A stretch of DNA of 64,000 nucleotides from Bog-532 sp965277615 (GTDB lineage Bacteria > Actinomycetota > Actinomycetes > Streptosporangiales > Streptosporangiaceae). The notes under the pieces are model-generated. The model was not told the DNA's origin. It saw only the letters and a program-made list of their open reading frames with translations, and made no database searches. Shown piece after piece: positions 23,849 to 32,302 of the stretch. Each line of letters begins with the position of its first letter. The first letter of the stretch is position 1. The position numbers and the translations under genes were made by a program. The stretch lies in the NCBI GenBank assembly GCA_965277615.1, contig CBDIDG010000006.1:2108001-2172000 (forward strand), in the 5' to 3' direction.

Positions 23849-23941
23849 ATGAGCCCGGCGACACGGCCGGGCCACACCCTGGCGGACAGACTCGGTGCCG
23901 CCCCTGTAGGCACCCGTCACGGCATCCCCCCGGTGCAATGA
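23849..23941 (+). CDS. Possible 30-residue micro-ORF
   Basis: ATG at 23849 with GGCGGGCAGG upstream opens a 30-codon frame (starts MSPATRPGHTLADRL) whose stop overlaps the next small ORF (ATGA). It is Arg/Pro/Gly-rich with no recognisable domain. It lies in the 369-base gap between the glycosyltransferase and the giant WD40 gene. Weak support. Confidence 0.25.
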   Translation: MSPATRPGHTLADRLGAAPVGTRHGIPPVQ

Positions 23942-24054
23942 CCGATACCGAGGAGAAAATTACCGGCCGGGTCCGCCCCGGGCCGGGCAAACGGGCGTCC
24001 GGGTTCGTCCGGGTATTTCGCCCGGGCAGGACGCAGGTAAAGAACACCGTTTGA
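23938..24054 (+). CDS. Possible 38-residue small protein
   Basis: ATG at 23938 overlaps the stop of the preceding micro-ORF and opens 38 codons beginning MTDTEEKITGRVRPG and ending RTQVKNTV. The start is acidic and the rest basic, unlike the usual shadow composition, and the coupling is suggestive, but there is no independent ribosome site and no homology that I recognise. The remaining about 95 bases before the giant gene should hold its promoter. Confidence 0.3.
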   Translation: MTDTEEKITGRVRPGPGKRASGFVRVFRPGRTQVKNTV

Positions 24055-24149
24055 AGCGGCAATGAATTAGCCCGGCAGGGTCACACCCGGTTCACGTCGT
24101 CTGTAGTCTCCTGGGCGAAATACGTGACCGAACGTTGTAAGGGGAACGA

Positions 24150-27100
24150 ATGCCGGACACGCCCGCCAGCCCGCCGGGCTTAACCGACCTGGAGGCCTGT
24201 CACACCCGCGGTGACTTTGGCCGGCTGCTGACCCAGCTACGGGGCGCGGCCCGGCTGTCCATCCGCGACGTCAGCGCGGCGACCGGGATCCCGGTCGCGA
24301 CGCTGGGCGATTACTTCAACGGCCGGCACCTGCCACCACCCCGGGACCGCATGCTGGAACGGATCGTGGCCGCCTGCGGGGGCAGCGAGCCGGCGCTGAC
24401 CGCGGCCTGGGTGGCGGCCCGGGACCGGGTCCGGCCGACGCCGGGCCGTCCCGCCGCCAACGCACCCGCGCCGTACCGGGGACTGGCCTTCTTTCGCACC
24501 GAGGACGCGGCCTGGTTCTTCGGCCGGGCCGACCTGACCGCGCGGCTGGCGGCCGAGGCCGAGCGGGTGCAGGCCCAGGGCCTGCCCCTGGTGGTGACCG
24601 GGCCGTCCGGGGCCGGCAAGTCGTCACTGCTGCGGGCCGGCCTGATCCCCGCCTTGGCCCCGGGCACGGCCGTCATCGTCTTCACTCCGGGCGCCCACCC
24701 GGCCCAGGCGCTGGCGGCGGCGCTGCCGCCCACCGGCCCAGCGGAGCCGGCCCCAGGCTCAGCGGAGCCAGCCGGCGGGCCGGGGCTGGCCATCGTGGTG
24801 GACCAGTTCGAGGAGGTGTTCGCGCCTGGCGTGGCCGACGCCGAACGGGACGAGCTGATCGAGCGGGTGTACGCGCTGGCCCGGCCGGGCCCGGACCGGA
24901 GTCCCGGCGCGCTGGTGGTGCTGGGACTGCGGGCCGACTTCTACGGCCGGGCGCTGGCCGATCCCCGGCTGGCCCGGTCGCTACAGGACGGCCAGGTCGT
25001 GGTGGGGCCGATGACGGCGCAGGAGGTCAGGGCGGCCATCGAAGGACCGGCCCAGGCCGCTCACCTCGACCTGGAGCCGGGGCTGGCCGACCTGATGCTG
25101 CGGGACCTGCGTCCGGTCAGTGCCCGCCGGGGCGCGCACGACCCGGGGGCGCTGCCGCTGCTCTCGCACGCCCTGCTGTCGACCTGGCAAGGACGCCGGT
25201 CCGGGCGGCTGACCATCGAGGGCTACCGGGCCAGCGGCGGCATCACCGATGCGGTGGCCCGGTCCGCGGACCTGGCTTACGCCGGCCTGACCGCGAGCCA
25301 GCAGCGGGCGGCACGGCGGCTGTTCCTGCGCCTGGTGTGGGTGGCCGACGACGGGGCGGACACCCGCCGCCGGGTCCCGCTGGCTGACCTGGCCACCGCC
25401 CCTACGGAGCTGGAAGAAGCGGCCGACGACGACCTGAGCACGGTGCTGGCCCTGTTCGTGGACGACCGGCTGATCACCAGCGACGAGCACACGGCCGAGA
25501 TCACCCACGAGGCGCTGCTGACGGCCTGGCCGCAGCTGCGGAGCTGGATCGACGAGAGCCGGGCCGAGCTGGTCATCGCCCGCCGGATCGCGGAGTCGGC
25601 CCAGCTCTGGCAGGACGCCGGCCGCGACGACGCCGACCTGCTGCGGGGCGGCCGGCTGGCCATGGCTCGCGGCTGGGCGGCCGAGCCGGCGACCAGTACC
25701 CCGGCCGCCGCGGCGGCCAGCGCCGAGCGGCGGGCCACGCTGAGCGCGACCGAGCTCCGGTTCGTGGACGCCTCGTTCGCCCGGTACCGAGCCGAGCAGG
25801 CCGAGCAGCGCCAGGTCAGCCGCCGGATCCGGCGGCTGGCGGCGACGCTGGCCGTGGTGCTGCTGGGGACCGCGGCGCTGGCCGGCTACGCCTGGCAGCA
25901 ACGGGCGGACGCCGGCCAGCAGCGCAACCAGGCCGACTCCCGCCAAGATGCGGCCGAGGCGATGAACCTGCGCAGCCAGGACCCCACGCTGGCCGAGCAG
26001 CTCAGCCTGGCCGCCTACCGGATGGCGCCCACCTCCCAGGCCCGTGGCAGCCTGCTGACCTCATCCGACACTCCGCTGGCGGCCCGGCTGCTGGGGCCGT
26101 CGGACACGGTTCAGGCGGTGGCGCTCAGCCCGGACCACGGGATGCTCGCGGTGGCCGCCGCTGACGGCACCGTGCGGCTGTGGAACGTGGCCCGCCCGGA
26201 TCACCCGGTCAGCCTGGGCGAGCCGTTCGTCCGGCAGAAACAGGCCTTCTACGCGGCGGCGTTCAGCCCGGACGGCAAGGTGCTGGCCGTGGCCGGAGCG
26301 GGCGAGGTGGTGCAGCTGTGGAACGTGGCCCGCCCGTCCCGGCCGGTCCAGCTCGGCCAGCCGCTCACCGGCCCCGCCGACACGGTGTACGCGCTGGCGT
26401 TCAGCCCGGCCGGGACCACGCTCGCGGCCGGCAGCGCGGACGGCACGGTGCGGCTGTGGACGATGGGCGCGGGCGGCACGGCCCCCGCCCCCGGCCGCCC
26501 GGTCGCGCTGCCGGTGACCGCCGGAGACTACGTGCAGACGGTGGCGTTCAATCCGGCCGGCACCGAGCTGGCCGCAGGCACTTCGGGCGGCACGGTGGCG
26601 CGCTGGACCCTGCCAGTGGCGAAGGGGCCCGGAGCGAAGGGGCCGGGGGCGAAGGGCCGGCCGGCGGCGCTGCCCACCCTGAGTGGCCCGGCCGACGTGG
26701 TGTTCTCGGTCGCGTTCAGCCCGGACGGCCGAACGCTGGCCGCGGGCAGCAAGGACAAGACCGTGTGGCTGTGGGACGTGACCAACCCGGCCCGGCCGCA
26801 CCCCACGGGCCAGTTCAAGGGGGCCACCAGCTGGATCAACGCGGTGGCGTTCAGCCCGGACGGGTCGCTGCTGGCCGACGGGAGCAGCGACGGCTCGGCC
26901 CAGCTGTGGGACGTGGCCACCGCGGCACCGGTGGCCACGCTGCCGGACCCGGGCCCGGTCACCACCCTGGCCTGGGACAGCAGCCAGCACCTGATCACCG
27001 GGGCGGCCGACGGCAGCGTCCGGGTGTGGGCCCTGCCGCCCGCCGTGCTGGCCACCGACGGCCTGGTGAACGGGGTCGCGTTCAGCGCCGCGCACCCGGA

Positions 27101-28076
27101 CATGCTCGCGGTGGCCAGCGGCAACCTGCAGCTGTGGGACGCCGCCCGCCGCGTTCCGCTGGGCCCGGCGGTGACCGTGCCCAGCACCAGTCCCGGCGGC
27201 GCCGCGTTCAGCCCGTCCGGTTCGGTGCTGGCGGCCGGCTACCTGGACGGGATGCTGCGGATGTACCGGGTGACCACGGCCGGTGGCCAGTCCCGCCTGG
27301 TCAGCGAAGGCACGGTCCAGGCGTCGGACACCGGTTACGTGGAGAACGTGGCCTACTCGCCCAACGGGCGCCTGGTGGCCACGGCCGACGACGACTACAC
27401 GGTCCGGCTGTGGGACGTCTCCGACCCGGCCCACCCCCGGAAGGTGGCCACCTTGCGCGGGTTCGGTTCCTACGTGTTCTCGGTCGCGTTCAACCGGGCC
27501 GGGACGATGCTGGCCGCGAGCAGCGCGGACAAGACGGTCCGGCTGTGGAACGTCGCCGACCCGGCTCACCCCCGCCAGCTCGGCCCGGCGCTGACCGGGC
27601 CGGCCAACACCGTGTACTCGGTGGCGTTCGACCCGGCCAAGCCGGTGCTGGCTGCGGGCAGCGCCGACCGTACCGTCTGGCTGTGGGACATCGCTGACCC
27701 GGCCCATCCCCGGCGGCTGGGCCACCCGCTCACCGGACCGGCCAGCTACGTGTACTCGATCGCGTTCAGCCCGTCCGGAACCATGCTGGCCGCGGGCAGC
27801 ACCGACGACACGGTGTGGCTGTGGGGCGTGGGCAATCCGGCCCGGCCCGCGCCGCTGGCCACGCTGACCGGGCCGTCGGACCACGTGTACACGGTGGCGT
27901 TCAGCCCCACGGGGTCGACGCTGGCCGCGGGCAGCGCCGACGGCAGCGTGCACCTGTGGGACACCACGGCGGCGGCCGCGGCCCGCGCCGTGTGCAGTAT
28001 GGGTGGCGACCCGATCACCTGGTCCGAATGGGCCCGTTACCTGCCCGGGACTCCCTACCAGCCACCCTGCCGCTGA
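24150..28076 (+). CDS. HTH-nSTAND NTPase-WD40 repeat protein, 14 blades
   Basis: A 1308-residue multidomain protein. Residues about 22-80 form an XRE-type helix-turn-helix (RLSIRDVSAATGIPVATLGDYFNG). Then comes a STAND-type NTPase: Walker A GPSGAGKSSLLRAG near residue 151 and Walker B LAIVVDQFEEVF near 213, with the usual C-terminal helices to about 550. A transmembrane segment (about residues 562-580, TLAVVLLGTAALAGYAW) separates this from a C-terminal half with fourteen WD40 repeats (LAAGSxDxTVxLWDV type), enough for two seven-bladed propellers. Such proteins act as signal-sensing switches; relatives occur in immunity and differentiation, but no effector domain is visible here. The start has GTAAGGGG upstream. 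Confidence 0.88.
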   Translation: MPDTPASPPGLTDLEACHTRGDFGRLLTQLRGAARLSIRDVSAATGIPVATLGDYFNGRHLPPPRDRMLERIVAACGGSEPALTAAWVAARDRVRPTPGRPAANAPAPYRGLAFFRTEDAAWFFGRADLTARLAAEAERVQAQGLPLVVTGPSGAGKSSLLRAGLIPALAPGTAVIVFTPGAHPAQALAAALPPTGPAEPAPGSAEPAGGPGLAIVVDQFEEVFAPGVADAERDELIERVYALARPGPDRSPGALVVLGLRADFYGRALADPRLARSLQDGQVVVGPMTAQEVRAAIEGPAQAAHLDLEPGLADLMLRDLRPVSARRGAHDPGALPLLSHALLSTWQGRRSGRLTIEGYRASGGITDAVARSADLAYAGLTASQQRAARRLFLRLVWVADDGADTRRRVPLADLATAPTELEEAADDDLSTVLALFVDDRLITSDEHTAEITHEALLTAWPQLRSWIDESRAELVIARRIAESAQLWQDAGRDDADLLRGGRLAMARGWAAEPATSTPAAAAASAERRATLSATELRFVDASFARYRAEQAEQRQVSRRIRRLAATLAVVLLGTAALAGYAWQQRADAGQQRNQADSRQDAAEAMNLRSQDPTLAEQLSLAAYRMAPTSQARGSLLTSSDTPLAARLLGPSDTVQAVALSPDHGMLAVAAADGTVRLWNVARPDHPVSLGEPFVRQKQAFYAAAFSPDGKVLAVAGAGEVVQLWNVARPSRPVQLGQPLTGPADTVYALAFSPAGTTLAAGSADGTVRLWTMGAGGTAPAPGRPVALPVTAGDYVQTVAFNPAGTELAAGTSGGTVARWTLPVAKGPGAKGPGAKGRPAALPTLSGPADVVFSVAFSPDGRTLAAGSKDKTVWLWDVTNPARPHPTGQFKGATSWINAVAFSPDGSLLADGSSDGSAQLWDVATAAPVATLPDPGPVTTLAWDSSQHLITGAADGSVRVWALPPAVLATDGLVNGVAFSAAHPDMLAVASGNLQLWDAARRVPLGPAVTVPSTSPGGAAFSPSGSVLAAGYLDGMLRMYRVTTAGGQSRLVSEGTVQASDTGYVENVAYSPNGRLVATADDDYTVRLWDVSDPAHPRKVATLRGFGSYVFSVAFNRAGTMLAASSADKTVRLWNVADPAHPRQLGPALTGPANTVYSVAFDPAKPVLAAGSADRTVWLWDIADPAHPRRLGHPLTGPASYVYSIAFSPSGTMLAAGSTDDTVWLWGVGNPARPAPLATLTGPSDHVYTVAFSPTGSTLAAGSADGSVHLWDTTAAAAARAVCSMGGDPITWSEWARYLPGTPYQPPCR

Positions 28077-28111
28077 GGGGCGTGGCCAGCTGGCCAGGTC
28101 AGGTCAGGTGG

Positions 28112-28711
28112 TCAGTTGAGCGCGGCGGGCTTGCGGGCGCTGAAGCGCATGACCGTGCCGGCCAGGGCGCTGCGGGTCTGCAGGGCGGTGAGGCCCAGGT
28201 GGTCCAGCGCGGTCTTGAGCTGGCCCGGATGCAGGAGGGTCGTGCCGTCGCGCTCGCCGACGCGCATGAGCCGGGCCGGGGCGGTGTTGAGCATGTCGTA
28301 CCCGACCAGTTTGCCGCCGGGGCGGAGCACCCGGACCGCCTCGGCCAGCGCCTTGTCCCACTCGATCACGTGGTGCAGCATCGCGGCCGACACCACCAGG
28401 TCGAACCGGCCGTCCGGGAACGGCAGCGCCGTGGCGTCGGCCCGCTGCACGCTGGCCCGCTGGCCGAAGCCCGACAGCACCTGCTCGGCCATGCCGACCC
28501 GTTCGACGTCGGTGTCGGTGGCCACCATGCGGAACTGCGGGTACAGCGTGAGCAGCTGAGCGGTCAGGCCACCCAGGCCCGCGCCGATCTCCAGCCCCTC
28601 CCCCGACGGCTCCACGTCCTGCAGGATCCAGGGCAGGATGATCCGCCGCGCCGCCACCCGGTAGGGCAGGCTGGTCAGGGTTGCCTTGGCGCTGGGCGGC
28701 ATCTCGGGCAT
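28112..28711 (-). CDS. Class I SAM-dependent methyltransferase
   Basis: A 199-residue Rossmann-fold methyltransferase. Motif I is EGLEIGAGLGGLT (about residues 40-52), motif II MVATDTDVERV, motif III VQRADATALPFPDGRFDLVVSAAMLHH, and VRVLRPGGKLVGYD follows, all typical of the Methyltransf_11 type. The C-terminal part is short. A small molecule is the likely acceptor; nothing identifies it. The gene is convergent with the WD40 gene and divergent from clpP, so it is monocistronic. An overlapping longer frame on the same strand is a Gly/Arg-rich shadow. Confidence 0.86.
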   Translation of the reverse strand: MPEMPPSAKATLTSLPYRVAARRIILPWILQDVEPSGEGLEIGAGLGGLTAQLLTLYPQFRMVATDTDVERVGMAEQVLSGFGQRASVQRADATALPFPDGRFDLVVSAAMLHHVIEWDKALAEAVRVLRPGGKLVGYDMLNTAPARLMRVGERDGTTLLHPGQLKTALDHLGLTALQTRSALAGTVMRFSARKPAALN

Positions 28712-28890
28712 GAAGCCAGCTTGCCATGCCCGCTGGAGTACCCCGTCCGCTGGTCACCCGGCGCCGCGGGCGGAACCGGGCCCGCGGTGGCGTTCCTCTG
28801 CCCAGGGCAGATTTTCTTGGTGGCGCGCCGGGACGCAGCGCAGGGTTGAGCTAATTAAGAATCAAAATCCCTGCCTGAAAGGGGGCCGTC

Positions 28891-29496
28891 ATGCCGGCTG
28901 CCACCGCCGACACACCGCTGGCCGGGCCGCTCGATGATCAGCTGACCGCCCGGCTGCTGCAGCAGCGGATCATCGTGCTCGGCACCGAGGTCGACGACCG
29001 GATCGCCAACCGGCTGTGCGCCGAACTGCTGCTGCTGTCCGCGGAGGACCCGGGCCGCGACATCAGCCTGTACATCAACTCCCCCGGCGGCTCGGTCAGC
29101 GCCGGGCTGGCCATCTACGACACCATGCGGCTGATCCCCAACGACGTGAGCACGCTGGCCATGGGCCTGGCCGCGAGCATGGGCCAGTTCCTGCTGTGCG
29201 CGGGCGCGGCGGGCAAGCGGTTCAGCCTGCCGCACGCCCAGGTGCTCATGCACCAGGGCTCGGCCGGGTTCGGCGGCACCGCGGCCGACATCGATATCTA
29301 CGCCGGCCAGCTGGAACGCACCGGCCGGACGGTGAACGGGCTGACCGCCCAGCACACCGGGCAGCCGATCGAGCGGATCGAGGCCGACGGGCTGCGGGAC
29401 CGCTGGTTCGACGCCGAGGAGGCGCTGGCCTACGGGTTCATCGACCACATCGTGGAGAGCGTCCGCGATGTCCGCCCGGCGATGGCAGGAGTGTGA
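28891..29496 (+). CDS. clpP: ATP-dependent Clp protease proteolytic subunit (first of a pair)
   Basis: A 201-residue ClpP. The triad is visible: Ser in GLAASMGQFLLCAG, His in QVLMHQGSAG, and Asp in LRDRWFDAEEAL. RIIVLGTEVDD near the N-terminus and SLYINSPGGSVSAGL are canonical. ClpP forms heptameric rings that degrade proteins delivered by ClpX/ClpC ATPases. The ATG follows GAAAGGGGG. The second clpP begins five bases after its stop, so a mixed ClpP tetradecamer is likely, as in other actinobacteria. This looks like an accessory pair (clpP3/clpP4-like) rather than the tig-clpP1P2-clpX locus, since tig and clpX are absent here. Confidence 0.94.
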   Translation: MPAATADTPLAGPLDDQLTARLLQQRIIVLGTEVDDRIANRLCAELLLLSAEDPGRDISLYINSPGGSVSAGLAIYDTMRLIPNDVSTLAMGLAASMGQFLLCAGAAGKRFSLPHAQVLMHQGSAGFGGTAADIDIYAGQLERTGRTVNGLTAQHTGQPIERIEADGLRDRWFDAEEALAYGFIDHIVESVRDVRPAMAGV

Positions 29497-29501
29497 ATTT
29501 C

Positions 29502-30119
29502 ATGGGGCAGTACACGATTCCGACCGTGGTGGAGAAGAACGCCGGCGTGGAGCGGGCCTACGACATCTACTCGCGGCTGCTGACCGAGCGCATCATCTTC
29601 CTCGGCACCGAAATCGACGACGGGGTGGCCAACGTGATCATGGCCCAGCTGCTGCACCTGGAGTTCGCCAGCCCGGACGTCGACATCAACCTGTACATCA
29701 ACTCCCCCGGCGGCTCGTACAGCGCGATGACCGCGATCTACGACACCATGCAGTTCATCCGCCCGGACGTGGCCACGACCTGCATGGGCCAGGCGTCGTC
29801 GGCGGCCGCGGTCCTGCTCGCGGCGGGCACCCCGGGCAAGCGCACCGTGCTCAAGCACGCCAAGGTGCTGCTGCACCAGCCGTCAGCCGAGGCTCGCGGC
29901 ACCCTGCCCGACCTGGCCGTCCAGGCCAAGGAGGTGGCCCGGATCCGGGACGACATGGAGGAGATCCTGTCCCGGCATACCGGCCACCCGGTGGCCCGCA
30001 TCCGCCAGGACACCGACCGTGACAATACGTTCTCGGCGCAGGAAGCGGTGGACTACGGCCTGGCCGACGCGGTAATCAGCTCGCGCAAACTGGCCACGCC
30101 CGAGCTGCTGAGCGCGTAG
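29502..30119 (+). CDS. clpP: ATP-dependent Clp protease proteolytic subunit (second of a pair)
   Basis: A 205-residue ClpP paralogue. Ser lies in MGQASSAAAVLLAAG, His in KVLLHQPSAEARG, and Asp in DTDRDNTFSAQEA. It begins MGQYTIPTVVEKNAGVERAYDIYSRLL, the usual processed N-terminal region of the actinobacterial ClpP2 type. The ATG at 29502 has GGCAGGAG upstream and stands five bases after the first clpP stop. Read with that gene it should form a hetero-oligomeric proteolytic core. Its stop codon lies in a 17-bp tandem duplication. Confidence 0.94.
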   Translation: MGQYTIPTVVEKNAGVERAYDIYSRLLTERIIFLGTEIDDGVANVIMAQLLHLEFASPDVDINLYINSPGGSYSAMTAIYDTMQFIRPDVATTCMGQASSAAAVLLAAGTPGKRTVLKHAKVLLHQPSAEARGTLPDLAVQAKEVARIRDDMEEILSRHTGHPVARIRQDTDRDNTFSAQEAVDYGLADAVISSRKLATPELLSA

Positions 30120-30140
30120 CCCGGCTGAGCGCGTAGCCCG
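30107..30140 (+). repeat. 17-bp exact tandem duplication spanning the clpP stop
   Basis: gctgagcgcgtagcccg occurs at 30107-30123 and again at 30124-30140. The first copy contains the last codons and the TAG stop of the second clpP, so the duplication repeats the stop downstream without changing the protein. Confidence 0.9.
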
Positions 30141-30176
30141 GCGGGAGCTGGGGCGGGCCAGGGGGCTGGCCCGGGG

Positions 30177-30641
30177 TTAGGCGGCGAGGGCGCTGCGGAG
30201 CTCGCCGGGCCGGCTGGTGGCGGGGGCGCCCGGGCGGCCCAGCCCGGGGGCGGCGGGGCGGCGCACGGCGTCGAGCGGGATCACCACCGGGATCTCCTCG
30301 ATACCGTCGCGCCGGGCCCGCTCGCGGGCGAGACGATCGGCCAGCAGGCGGCGGGCCCGCTCGGCCGCCAGCTCCTGGCCGACCTCGGCCAGCACGTCGG
30401 ACAGCTCGACCCGCAGGGCGGCGCAGACCGCGGCCAGTACCTCGGAGGAGGCTTCCTTCCGGCCGCGTTCGAGTTCGGAGAGGTAAGGCATCGAGACCCG
30501 GGCCGCCCGGGCCACGTCGGCCAGCGTGCGCCGCTGCCCGTGCCGGGCCCGGCGCAGCACGTCGCCGAGCAGCGTGCGCAGCAGCGGCTCCGCGCGCTGC
30601 GGCCGCCGGCCGCCCGGGCCGATCACGGTTATATCCGCCAT
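30177..30641 (-). CDS. XRE-family regulator, ClgR/PopR-like, with C-terminal Leu-Ala-Ala
   Basis: A 154-residue DNA-binding protein with an XRE helix-turn-helix at about residues 27-82 (RTLADVARAARVSMPYLSELERGRKEASSEVLAAVCAAL in two parts), as in ClgR and PopR, the actinobacterial activators of clp genes. The start at 30641 has GGGAGGCAA upstream; the in-frame extension is unlikely. The C-terminus reads RSALAA. ClgR and PopR of Streptomyces are degraded by ClpP proteases through C-terminal alanines, and ssrA tags end in ALAA, so this is a likely degron. The gene is convergent with the clpP pair, 57 bases away, and an operator-like palindrome lies upstream. Confidence 0.82.
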   Translation of the reverse strand: MADITVIGPGGRRPQRAEPLLRTLLGDVLRRARHGQRRTLADVARAARVSMPYLSELERGRKEASSEVLAAVCAALRVELSDVLAEVGQELAAERARRLLADRLARERARRDGIEEIPVVIPLDAVRRPAAPGLGRPGAPATSRPGELRSALAA

Positions 30642-30721
30642 GCGGTTGCCTCCCAGCTCGGACGCCACGGTGCTACGACGCTCGTGAGGTCACGGTAGCC
30701 GGGGGTCCTGGGGCGGGAGAA

Positions 30722-30746
30722 GCGCTTTCGCGACCGGCGAAAGCGC
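30722..30746. promoter_or_regulatory. Perfect 10-bp palindrome, candidate ClgR/PopR-type operator
   Basis: gcgctttcgc (30722-30731) and gcgaaagcgc (30737-30746) are exact reverse complements separated by five bases, so the core is CGC-N5-GCG. That spacing matches the published ClgR-box layout (CGC-N5-GCG core). It is 81-105 bases upstream of the regulator start, where autoregulation would be expected. A clear match was not found before the clpP pair. Confidence 0.6.
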
Positions 30747-32002
30747 GGGCGGGAGTGATCCACTACCGGGCAGCACTCTCAGGGTGGTTTCAAGGGGTGG
30801 TTGCAACGGCTTGATTGTGGAGGGGTCGTTGTGGTGCTGAAGGCGGGTTCGCGGGGTGTGCCGCGGGTGGTGCGGGTGGAGTTCTGGGAGCTGGTGCGGG
30901 CGGGGGTGGGCTGGCGGCAGGCGGGGCCGCGGTGCGGGGTGCCGCGGCAGACGGCTGAGGTGTGGTTCCGGCAGGCTGGCGGGGTGATAAGTAACGGGGC
31001 GCAGCGGGTGGGCGGCCGGTATCTGGGGGTGGCTGAGCGGGAGGAGATCGCGGTGGGCCTGGCGGCGGGCCGGTCGCTGCGGGCGATCGCGGCGGGGCTG
31101 GGCCGGCCTGCGAGCACGGTGTGCCGGGAGGTGGCCCGGAACCGGACCAGCCGGGGCCGGTACCGGGCGCTGGGTGCCCAGGTCACGGCGGAGGGGCGGG
31201 CCCGGCGGCCGAAGGTCGCCAAGCTGGCGGGCGATCCGGTGCTGCGGGCGCAGGTGGAACACTGGCTGGAACGCGAGCAGTGGTCACCGCGGCAGATCAG
31301 CCACGCCCTGGCCGCGAGGTTCCCGGACCAGAGCGAGATGCGGGTGTCCCACGAGACCATCTACCAGTCCCTGTATGTCCAGGGCCGTGGTGCCCTGCGC
31401 CGTGAGCTGGCCTCGGCCCTGCGGACCGGGCGGGCGGTGCGCCGGCCCCGCCGGGCCCGGCATTCCGGCGCCGGGAAGCTCAAGGACATGGTGATGATCA
31501 GCGAACGGCCCGCCGAGGCGGCGGACCGGGCGGTGCCGGGGCATTGGGAAGGGGACCTGATCGTGGGCAAGGACGGCGGCTCGGCGATCGGCACCCTGGT
31601 CGAGCGGTCCACCCGGTACTGCCTGCTGCTGCATCTGCCCGGCCGCCGCGACGCCGTCACCGTCGCCGCCGCGATGACCGCGGCCATGGGCGGCCTGCCG
31701 GCGCATCTGTGGCGGTCACTGACCTGGGACCAGGGCAGCGAAATGGGCCGCCACGCCGACATCACCCTGGCCACCGGCCTGGACATCTACTTCTGCGACC
31801 CCCACAGCCCCTGGCAGCGGGGCAGCAACGAGAACACCAACGGGCTGCTGCGCCAGTACTTCCCCAAAGGGACCGTCCTGTCCAGCCACAGCAAAGCCCA
31901 CCTGGACGGCATCGCCGCCAAACTCAACCGGCGCCCCCGGCAAACCTGAGGTGCCCCGAGGCTTCCGGACAGTCCATCAATTAAGATGGACTATCTGGAA
32001 AG

Positions 32003-32302
32003 GTGAGGTTTTTGCCCCGACCGAAGAAGAGCTTCTCTCCGGAATTCAAAGAAGAAGCCGTGAAGATGGTGATCGAGACGTCGCGTCCGATTGCCCGCGT
32101 GGCGAAGGAGCTCGGTATTAATGAGGGCACCCTGGGTAACTGGGTGAACGTCTACCGCCGCGAGCACGCCGGCGAGGAACCGCCGCTATCAGCGGGTGAG
32201 CGCGCACGGCTGCGTGAACTTGAGCGGGAAACCCGGGAACTGAAGATGGAAAACGAGTTCCTGAAAAAAGCCGCCGCGTACTTTGCCAAAGATCATCGGT
32301 GA
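32003..32302 (+). CDS. IS3-family transposase OrfA
   Basis: A 99-residue DNA-binding subunit. FSPEFKEEAVKMVIETSRPIARVAKELGINEGTLGNWV is a transposase_8-type helix-turn-helix, followed by a leucine-zipper-like helix (RARLRELERETRELKMENEFLKKAAAYF in part). The GTG start follows CTGGAAAG. OrfB overlaps its end by four bases (GTGA) in the -1 frame. An A6G run at 32264-32270 lies in the overlap zone and could support frameshifting to an OrfAB fusion, although its phase is not the canonical one. Confidence 0.92.
   Translation: MRFLPRPKKSFSPEFKEEAVKMVIETSRPIARVAKELGINEGTLGNWVNVYRREHAGEEPPLSAGERARLRELERETRELKMENEFLKKAAAYFAKDHR

Noticed and set aside
26061..27953. 630-codon open frame antisense to the WD40 half of the giant protein
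   Set aside because: Repeat structure mirrors the WD40 blades on the other strand; no start signal or protein-like composition.
28104..28757. Second, longer minus-strand frame over the methyltransferase
   Set aside because: The 199-residue frame carries all SAM motifs; the other is Gly/Arg-rich and unconserved.
28741..28890. ClgR box upstream of the clpP pair
   Set aside because: A CGC-N5-GCG match at about 28762-28772 exists, but the flanks do not form a palindrome and such matches are expected by chance in this composition.
32264..32270. A6G heptamer as a standard IS3 programmed -1 frameshift site
   Set aside because: The run is in OrfA phase CTG AAA AAA G, which does not allow simultaneous slippage of two A-only anticodons in the usual A AAA AAG phase; kept only as a possibility in the OrfA entry.
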